Shown: one piece after another, positions 18,401 to 23,202 of the stretch
Layout of the letters: every line of letters begins with the position of its first letter
Position numbering within the stretch: the first letter of the stretch is position 1
Program-made: the position numbers and the translations under genes
The notes under the pieces: model-generated
Told to the model about the DNA's origin: nothing
Seen by the model: the letters and a program-made list of their open reading frames with translations, nothing else
Database searches by the model: none
IMG/VR virus record: IMGVR_UViG_3300010883_000510
Span: 1-23,202 of that record
Strand: one strand, 5' to 3'
Origin: a virus
Length of the DNA: 23,202 nucleotides

Positions 18401-21400
18401 TGATACAAATACGACGTACGTCTCTTCTGACTTTGACCATGACCAGCTTACTAACTTTGAAGCTAACGAACATATTAATTGGGCATCTGCTTCCGCAGGC
18501 ACAGTCCATGCGACAAACTATTCCGATACAAACACGACCTACACTGCGGGAGATGGTCTAGACCTAGGTGGTACTGAATTTTCGTTGGATCTTAAATCCG
18601 GCTCTGGTCTTACAATAACTTCGGGTGAACTGGATATAGACGATTCAGTTGTTGCTACTCTATCCGGCTCAGTCTTCTCCGGTCATGTCGGTGTCACTGG
18701 TTCACTTCATACCACCGCCGAAGTCAGTGGATCGATTCTAAGAGCGCCAGCTTTGACTGGTTCGCTAACCCATCTAGAAGATGGTAGTTCATATTTGGTT
18801 GCAGGGACGAACGTCCAGGTGGCCACTGGTTCGACCGGCGCTATTACTATTTCCTCAACAGATACTAATACGACATATTCAGCTGGTACTGGTTTAGATC
18901 TATCCGGAACAACTTTCGATCTAGATCTTAAAGCAGACTCTGGATTAATTATAGATGCAACGGAATTGTCTATTGATAATTCAAAGATTGCTACTCTATC
19001 CGGCTCTGTATTCTCTGGTCATGTTGGTGTAACCGGTTCAATCCATTCAACTGCTGAAATCAGCGGCTCAATTTTAAGAGCGCCAGCTTTGACTGGGTCA
19101 CTAACTCATCTTGACGATGGCAGTTCATACTTAGTTGCCGGGTCTAATGTTACTATAACCACCGGTTCTACCGGAGCGGTGACCATTGCTTCAACTGGTG
19201 GTGCAGCAAACGCATTCAGTACATTCGCCGTCGCCGGCCAAGACAATGTAGTTGCGGACTCTCAAACTGATACTTTAACATTAGCCGCAGGCTCTAACGT
19301 TACTATAACAACTGTCGCAGGGTCTGATACGATAACGATTGCTTCCGGTGGCGGTTCGATTACAGCAACATCTGGCTCGACATCAGTTAATTCCATGTCT
19401 ACGTTAAGGTTCGGCCCCGGTCTATTATTAAACCAAGATTCTTCTGGCATAGCTTCAGTAACAGCATCAATCGGCCCACCAGAAGACGGCTCATATTCCG
19501 ACGGCCTATTTACCGATTTCACAGCAAATACTTTGGTCGGAACAGCCGTCGATAGGTTCAACGAGATATTTTTGGCATTAGCTCCAAACCCAGCGCCTGC
19601 ATTGGATGACATGGATTGTAATAATTCGGCTGGTACCACTGCATTCCTCTCCTTTGGGTCTAGTAATGACCAATCATCTGCTTCGCCAGCTTATGTATCG
19701 AGCAATACCGCAGCTGGGTTTTCAGCTGTTGATGTAAATGCGTCTTATTCGGCTGCTACTAGCGGTAATAATATTAAGAAAGGCATATACGATGGAACAA
19801 CAATTGTTTCCGGAGACTTGAATGAAGATATACCAATAAACCAGCACAATACTGATGTAACAAATTATGTGGTTAACTCATTCGGTGACGCAAACGAAGG
19901 CACTTTAAAATTACACCTTAACGGATCCCAAATACACAGCGTCGACTTAACTAACGCCGGCTCTGGTGGCGGTGTTCCTGGTTCTGGTACCGGCACCCAA
20001 GTTAACGGTAATGGATCAGGGTTTATAAACCTGTCCCAGACCGGAAGCGCAGTTCAGTCAAACAATGTCGCATTCGCTCCCTTCCAACACCGAACAGGTA
20101 AATTTCAGGTTGGCACTGCTGATCAGAGAAATGGCTGGAACTATGCCCAGGTGATCCATTCAAAGCTATCTGGTAATATTACAACAAACTATGTTGAGTG
20201 GGTTAATGATAGCAGTTCGGATGTATTGGCTGCCACAGGAAATTCAATTAATTTTGTAGGCTCAGGCTCAATCCATCTATCTGGTGTTGAATATTTCCAA
20301 AGTGGCACAGTTGAATATAAAACTCGGGTAACAAACGCGTACAAATACGTGTACGACAATAGCAATATTACATTTTCATTGTTAAATGCAGCGTCAGCGC
20401 AATCTAGCCTTAGTATTACACTACCAGCCCAATCTAAGCCGACTATAAATACTGGAGCCGGCGAGACCCACACGAAGGTACTCCACTTGACATCTTCAGC
20501 AGCGATAACGGCTGATTACTTCCTTAGTGGCACTATTACTTCCGGTGTTAACGTTTCGCATCCTATGAAGTCTAATCTATCAAATACTGCCCAGAGTACG
20601 TTAAGCCCAGTTTTAATGTATAACTTGTCTAATAATTCGACAGCACTGTCTGAAACATTTAGAAGAGAGGACTACAGGGTAGTCTCTTCGTCTTATAATA
20701 CACAAGCATCGGTTACTGATTCGGGTAATATTTGGAACTCAGCGGTATTTATGACATCCTCGAATGGAGGCCATTCAACTGGACTGCAATTTTTCAATCA
20801 AACACTGGTATCCCCAATAAGCAGTTTAAATTCTGGCAATTTTTCTATATTTTCTAATGCCCCGTCACAAAATCCAGATTATTCTAGTCAAACTGGCACT
20901 CGGACATTCCATCGCTGGTTTAAAAACGAAACTGGCTCGAACCAATTCGATTTAAGCCTCGCAATTGCAGGCTCAGGTAATATCGTATCCCACGGGACTA
21001 CTTTAGACTCATCAAAAATCACTATATTGGTAAAAATCCCAGGGAAAACAGGATGGATGGATGTTGCTGGCACTTATGCGATAGACTCTGTTGCTGATAA
21101 TGACGGAGCGTCAGCTGTTACAACAATAATTTCGAAAGACTTAAGTCTTGCTGCGACAAATTACGTAAACTTCGGCAACATTCCCATTGCTGATGATGAG
21201 TACATCGTTGCTTGCATTAAAGCTGATGAAAGCTGGACCGGGAATATATCATCAATTACTGTCAACTTCGGCGCCGGCACAGGAACATTGTCTGCAGTCC
21301 CAGATTTAGATGACATCGACTGCAACCAAGATGGTACCGACGCGAATTTATCATTTGGTTCGAGTAAGTCTATAGGCGGATACTCCGATCCATCAACAGC

Positions 21401-23069
21401 CGCGGGCTTTTCAGCAGCAAATGTTAACGACTTCTATCAAACCGCGGCTAATAGTAACAACCTAAGGAGAGCGGTCTTTGCTGGGACAACAATTCTTGAA
21501 GGTGATCTAAACGAAGACGTCTCATCACCCGGAAACGACTACGTTGCTAACGCTTTTTCTGATGCTAACAGCGGAAGCTTAAAATTAGAGGTCAATGGCT
21601 CGATAATACACGAGTTCGAGATCACAGGATCAGTTAGTTTAGTTGGAGCAGGTAACCCAGGCTCGGGATCAGACACTAATTTGAACGGAAATGGATCTGG
21701 ATTTATATCGTTGAGCAATTGGGCCCCTGGAATGTTTGATAATGGCGTTCCTAGGTATTCTGAGATCCAAAGAACCGCGAGGTACCGCGTCGTTACTGCA
21801 GAACAGAGGACTGGCTGGAATTATGCTAGGGTAATCCACTCTGTTGGAGGCTCAGACCGCGCTACTAACTATATCGAGTGGATTAATGATCCAAATGCGG
21901 ATGCTTTGGCTTCAGCCGGCAACGGATTGTCGATTTTCGGAGATAATTCGTTCTCTTACCTAAGCGGAGTCAAATATTTCACCTCACCGTCCGGAAGTAT
22001 ACTCGCACGAGTGAGTAACATCTATAAAAACGTGTATTCCGATAGTAATTCGGCAATTTCCTTCACCAGTTTTACAAATGCGTCCGCTTCGAAGCTTATT
22101 CAGTCTGGTTCAGGCCTGTCTTCAACAAAGACGACTAATTCTTCGACTGACAGCTTACAAACAATCAGCACGACCGCAGGAAGCCAGGACCAATTGCTCC
22201 ATGTGTCAGGTACCATCAATTTCTCACGAGCTAAGTCTCTTCCTGGTACATATACAACAGCTTATAGTTGCGCAGGCGCCCTTGTTTTCCAACATCCGCT
22301 CAAAGCCAACCTTACTGTCCCGACACAGACGACAACGAACCTACTGGTTTGGACGCCTTCGGATACTTCTAACGCAAATACGGAAGAATATTTCACCGGT
22401 GAAGCATATCGTTTAGTAAGTGGCTCTTATACTGCACAAACAGACGTTTCTGGCGGTTCAAAAGTCTGGAATTCCCAAAGGTCGATGAATGACGTAGGAT
22501 CCTATTCTGAGCATTCCACCGGTCTTTTGATATATGACACATATCTGGTCCCTCCGAAGGATGGCGGCTCGTCTGGAGACTTTCGGAACCATGATGAAGG
22601 GGGTGGAGTAGAATCCCCTGCAGGAAACGTGAATTATTCCTCGGGGGCATTAACTAATGCTACAAGAGATTATTTTAGATCGTATAAGAACAATACTTCG
22701 AACGACCTTTCCAGCGTCAGCATAGTAGTTTACGGTAACGCCACGCTCAAAGGTCGTGTAGGTGCCAACCAAGGCTCTTTAGGGGCAAATACACACATAT
22801 ACGTTGAGGTTGGTATTCCTGGAAAAACAGGGTTCCTGGATTTAGGAAGACCTTCAGCTGGCGCTGGTAATTACCTCGAAGGTGATGGATGTCTAAGTGG
22901 AGACATAGACGCAACCATTGATGTCGCCGGCGCAACTAACACATGTACTTTTAACGGTAGAACAGTTGATGGCACGGTATCCACCGCTGGCGAATACTTA
23001 GTTATTAGAATTTCTGCGTCCAAGGATTGGACCGGGCATGTCGACAGAATCTCTGTGGATTGGAGCTAA
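15411..23069 (+). CDS. Giant tail fibre, repeat-built shaft with duplicated C-terminal head
   Basis: A 2552-aa tail fibre. Residues 1-45 form a charged N-terminus that probably attaches to the baseplate. Residues 100-195 resemble a fibre adaptor domain (FIDVYHNNKLMLSG). Residues 255-445 hold four hairpin-like repeats of the form D-x5-D-A-x-T-x3-K-K. Residues about 540-1310 are shaft repeats of two kinds: a GDGLDLxGTEFSLDLK type, and an ATLSGSVFSGHVGVTGS type ending GSTGAITI. A boundary segment near 1360-1398 (FTDFTANTLVGTAVDRFNEI) precedes the head. The head consists of two homologous modules starting at L1398 and L1966. The protein is very rich in Ser, Gly, Thr and Ala, poor in Cys, and has no Gly-X-Y collagen tract or coiled coil. 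Shaft repeats are typical of trimeric beta-structured fibres; receptor binding by the head is inferred. Confidence 0.85.
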   Translation: MAKNISKGDLRKQDFLVLKQSRDDTVTSVIAPNGLQVGLTDKRFQNPLTAKGPIIGEAGLTGSLTQLVDGTPYLTAGANILLTTGSTGQITIATSIGSIAVNRNKQQYNIASSDIAAGTDISVTNSAFNTIDVQDTDSFIDVYHNNKLMLSGTVADVTAATADYYIKQSDNELVFGFNVLTNDTIVTSVISSGSANVASAGDALALTNNAYNILVASAGGVQISSDALSIKLKTASALATTSDGLSVDINSLTQLSSGVDASNDKLLIYDANTGALKAVAPNLIGATAALDIASVSSFLTETSLASGDLLGVADVDAGNAVKKITVEDFGQYLALGTNAGIGESSGKLTIDLNDLSSEVVAVASDSIAFIDAGDGSTKKETIVDFVSAIAATVTATGLAPSAGTLKLDITNQTSVGTIHTSDEIIIWDADTSSLKKATVNQLQAGSAAPPAAQYVTLATDNTLSNERVLTAGDGIDITDGGAGAAVTIAADVTDFIDTSYGLKESSNNVQVALKTSGGLTFDSGEIKLDYGSTSGLPAQGTNSVSIIAGDGLKTGGSFNIGAATSTIQLDIKPSDFAGNGLRTSGNDLTVSIGAGNNIQITTGSDGSFIIAGTTPTNAIYTAGNGLDLTGQEFSVDLKANSGLQIVSNELAIALSDFTGNGLENDGSDNLRVKSDSNTGTGHAPVSVSTNGVSVRYGAGLEDAGSGVLAITDGGVSNTKLANSSLTITAGDGLQTGGSVSLGSSVTLNIDVSDFAGLGVKVTGSEDLAIDNSIVATLTGSQFSGAIGVTGSVGATSFMSASMFKAPALSGSLTTLHDGTPYLLAGTNIALSTGSNGAITITAAGSAEGDISAVAAGTGLSGGGTSGSVSLAIDNAVVATLTGSIFSGHVGITGSLHSTAELSGSILKAPAISGSLTHLEDGSSYLIAGANVTIATGSNGAITIASTSGASNAFSTLAVAGQDNVVADSETDTLTLAAGSNVVITTNAGSDTITIAATDTNTTYVSSDFDHDQLTNFEANEHINWASASAGTVHATNYSDTNTTYTAGDGLDLGGTEFSLDLKSGSGLTITSGELDIDDSVVATLSGSVFSGHVGVTGSLHTTAEVSGSILRAPALTGSLTHLEDGSSYLVAGTNVQVATGSTGAITISSTDTNTTYSAGTGLDLSGTTFDLDLKADSGLIIDATELSIDNSKIATLSGSVFSGHVGVTGSIHSTAEISGSILRAPALTGSLTHLDDGSSYLVAGSNVTITTGSTGAVTIASTGGAANAFSTFAVAGQDNVVADSQTDTLTLAAGSNVTITTVAGSDTITIASGGGSITATSGSTSVNSMSTLRFGPGLLLNQDSSGIASVTASIGPPEDGSYSDGLFTDFTANTLVGTAVDRFNEIFLALAPNPAPALDDMDCNNSAGTTAFLSFGSSNDQSSASPAYVSSNTAAGFSAVDVNASYSAATSGNNIKKGIYDGTTIVSGDLNEDIPINQHNTDVTNYVVNSFGDANEGTLKLHLNGSQIHSVDLTNAGSGGGVPGSGTGTQVNGNGSGFINLSQTGSAVQSNNVAFAPFQHRTGKFQVGTADQRNGWNYAQVIHSKLSGNITTNYVEWVNDSSSDVLAATGNSINFVGSGSIHLSGVEYFQSGTVEYKTRVTNAYKYVYDNSNITFSLLNAASAQSSLSITLPAQSKPTINTGAGETHTKVLHLTSSAAITADYFLSGTITSGVNVSHPMKSNLSNTAQSTLSPVLMYNLSNNSTALSETFRREDYRVVSSSYNTQASVTDSGNIWNSAVFMTSSNGGHSTGLQFFNQTLVSPISSLNSGNFSIFSNAPSQNPDYSSQTGTRTFHRWFKNETGSNQFDLSLAIAGSGNIVSHGTTLDSSKITILVKIPGKTGWMDVAGTYAIDSVADNDGASAVTTIISKDLSLAATNYVNFGNIPIADDEYIVACIKADESWTGNISSITVNFGAGTGTLSAVPDLDDIDCNQDGTDANLSFGSSKSIGGYSDPSTAAGFSAANVNDFYQTAANSNNLRRAVFAGTTILEGDLNEDVSSPGNDYVANAFSDANSGSLKLEVNGSIIHEFEITGSVSLVGAGNPGSGSDTNLNGNGSGFISLSNWAPGMFDNGVPRYSEIQRTARYRVVTAEQRTGWNYARVIHSVGGSDRATNYIEWINDPNADALASAGNGLSIFGDNSFSYLSGVKYFTSPSGSILARVSNIYKNVYSDSNSAISFTSFTNASASKLIQSGSGLSSTKTTNSSTDSLQTISTTAGSQDQLLHVSGTINFSRAKSLPGTYTTAYSCAGALVFQHPLKANLTVPTQTTTNLLVWTPSDTSNANTEEYFTGEAYRLVSGSYTAQTDVSGGSKVWNSQRSMNDVGSYSEHSTGLLIYDTYLVPPKDGGSSGDFRNHDEGGGVESPAGNVNYSSGALTNATRDYFRSYKNNTSNDLSSVSIVVYGNATLKGRVGANQGSLGANTHIYVEVGIPGKTGFLDLGRPSAGAGNYLEGDGCLSGDIDATIDVAGATNTCTFNGRTVDGTVSTAGEYLVIRISASKDWTGHVDRISVDWS
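16180..16742 (+). repeat. Four degenerate hairpin modules in the fibre
   Basis: The protein repeats a short unit four times: DKLLIYDANTGALKAV, then DLLGVADVDAGNAVKKITVE, DSIAFIDAGDGSTKKETIV and DEIIIWDADTSSLKKATV. Each has a hydrophobic strand, an Asp-Ala turn, a Lys-Lys (once Leu-Lys) strand start and a following helix-like stretch. Spacing is irregular (roughly 140-180 bases) and the DNA has diverged, so the copies are old. Confidence 0.7.
17715..17934 (+). repeat. Fibre shaft module, copy 1 of the ATLSGS...GAITI repeat
   Basis: This copy of the roughly 73-residue shaft module starts at IDNSIVATLTGSQFSG and ends SNGAITIT. It is the most diverged of four full copies, with GATSFMSASMFKAP where the others have STAEVSGSILRAP. 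A still more distant half-copy (LTGSLTQLVDGTPYLTAG) sits near the N-terminus at about bases 15590-15650. Confidence 0.75.
18024..18240 (+). repeat. Fibre shaft module, copy 2
   Basis: This copy starts IDNAVVATLTGSIFSG and contains LHSTAELSGSILKAPAISGS and HLEDGSSYLIAG, ending SNGAITIA. It is followed by AFSTLAVAGQDNVVADSETD (from about base 18258), a linker that occurs again after copy 4. Confidence 0.75.
18525..18860 (+). repeat. 336-base tandem unit, first copy (shaft module copy 3)
   Basis: A 112-residue unit runs from DTNTTYTAGDGLDLGGTEFS through DDSVVATLSGSVFSGHVG to SLTHLEDGSSYLVAG and TGAITISS. The next 336 bases repeat the whole unit in frame. A 22-base segment at 18739-18760 is identical at 19075-19096, exactly 336 bases later. 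Confidence 0.85.
18861..19196 (+). repeat. 336-base tandem unit, second copy (shaft module copy 4)
   Basis: This copy runs from DTNTTYSAGTGLDLSGTTFD through DNSKIATLSGSVFSGHVG to SLTHLDDGSSYLVAG and TGAVTIAS. It is the closest relative of the preceding unit at DNA level, although third-position changes are already common. The two copies are in frame and lengthen the shaft by 112 residues per chain. Confidence 0.85.
19602..21280 (+). repeat. Fibre C-terminal head module A
   Basis: Residues 1398 to about 1955. Landmarks in order: LDDMDCN, LSFGSS, TAAGFSAVDVN, SGDLNEDI, NGSGFINLS, QRNGWNYAQVIHS, TNYVEWVND, LSGVEYF, the VSSSYNTQASV segment, PGKTGWMD and SWTGNISSITVNF (W1942). All recur in the same order in module B, so this is an ancient duplication. 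Confidence 0.8.
21306..23069 (+). repeat. Fibre C-terminal head module B
   Basis: Residues 1966-2552. It carries the same landmarks as module A: LDDIDCN, LSFGSS, TAAGFSAANVN, EGDLNEDV, NGSGFISLS, QRTGWNYARVIHS, TNYIEWIND, LSGVKYF, VSGSYTAQTDV, PGKTGFLD and DWTGHVDRISVDWS. The landmark offset grows from 568 to 598 residues along the module, so B has about 30 extra residues. These include a loop near its end with two cysteines (C2494, C2512) that A lacks. Confidence 0.8.
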
Positions 23070-23072
23070 CAA

Positions 23073-23202
23073 ATGGCGGGAAAAAGCAATACTTCGGCTA
23101 CCTTCTTTGCTCAGAAAAAGCTTTTGGGCAAAGCGCATACATCAAATCTTAAAGTTGATGGCGAAGAAGTAATAGGCTCAAACATCCAGGCTGCTACTTC
23201 AC
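23073..23202 (+). CDS. Start of a further structural gene (3' partial)
   Basis: Only the first 43 codons are inside the window. The ATG at 23073 lies three bases after the fibre stop and has GGAG at 23062-23065, seven bases upstream. The visible protein begins MAGKSNTSATFFAQKKLLGK and continues AHTSNLKVDGEEVIGSNIQA. The basic start, with no signal peptide, resembles the N-termini of virion proteins encoded next to fibres in marine myoviruses. That recollection cannot be tested here, so I give no function. It is probably co-transcribed with the fibre. Confidence 0.75.
   Translation, partial: MAGKSNTSATFFAQKKLLGKAHTSNLKVDGEEVIGSNIQAATS

Noticed and set aside
17024-19639. Several minus-strand open frames across the fibre repeats
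   Set aside because: They mirror the repetitive Ser/Gly/Thr coding of the fibre. Their Pro/Ala/Val-rich translations are what the reverse complement of such repeats gives.
20444-20451. Exact TATAAATA late-promoter box
   Set aside because: It lies inside the fibre coding region with no gene start downstream for more than 2.6 kb. The codons (Thr-Ile-Asn-Thr) explain it, so chance is more likely.
22078-22416. 112-aa plus-strand frame inside the fibre
   Set aside because: Its composition is unlike the neighbours, it has no ribosome binding site, and it overlaps head module B, which is supported by homology to module A.
15411-23069. Giant protein as a tape measure or collagen-like protein
   Set aside because: There is no long helical or coiled-coil tract and no Gly-X-Y run. 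The beta-type repeats and duplicated head fit a fibre.
1-23202. Defence system, CRISPR array, integrase or mobile element
   Set aside because: I looked on both strands and found only contiguous virion structural genes; no direct-repeat array with spacers, transposase or RNA gene pattern is visible.

Overview
The window is a stretch of a tailed-phage (Caudoviricetes, contractile-tail, T4-like) genome covering the baseplate and tail-fibre module. All genes lie on the + strand. They are packed with 1-4 base overlaps or gaps of a few bases, and there are only two real intergenic gaps (53 and 50 bases). I see no tRNA, CRISPR, transposon, integrase or bacterial housekeeping gene. Three proteins fix the identity: a gp5/gpV-like baseplate hub or spike protein (with an OB-fold-like segment and a C-terminal HIHPTGVGPSGPP motif), a gp25-like wedge protein, and a gp6/baseplate-J-like wedge protein. 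The fibre repeats resemble those I know from marine myoviruses, so a marine phage is a reasonable inference. The host cannot be read from this sequence.

Layout. Bases 1-2570 hold the hub/spike gene (cut by the left edge), a small hydrophobic Gly/Ala-rich protein of unknown function, and gp25. Bases 2574-4412 hold gp6. Bases 4424-15360 hold four structural genes that follow gp6 where T4 has gp7 and later wedge and fibre genes: a 507-aa protein with a DNRLRE-like N-terminus, an 1145-aa protein with two LamG-like lectin folds around a tail-protein-I-like motif, a 400-aa protein of unknown fold, and a 1591-aa protein with another LamG-like domain. Bases 15411-23069 encode a 2552-aa fibre with a repeat-built shaft and a tandemly duplicated C-terminal head of roughly 570-600 aa per copy. 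A further gene begins at 23073 and runs off the right edge.

How the genes fit together (inference). gp5-like, gp25 and gp6 form the central spike and the wedge core. The 1145-aa protein is the best candidate for the gp7-like wedge scaffold. The 507-, 400- and 1591-aa proteins would be peripheral baseplate proteins, and the 2552-aa protein the host-binding fibre. The two intergenic gaps share the motif TATAATTAyAG followed by AGAGGTT, one mismatch from the T4 late-promoter box TATAAATA. It may set separate late transcription starts for the wedge block and the fibre block. The least described parts are the lectin-like insertions in baseplate proteins and the repeat evolution of the giant fibre.
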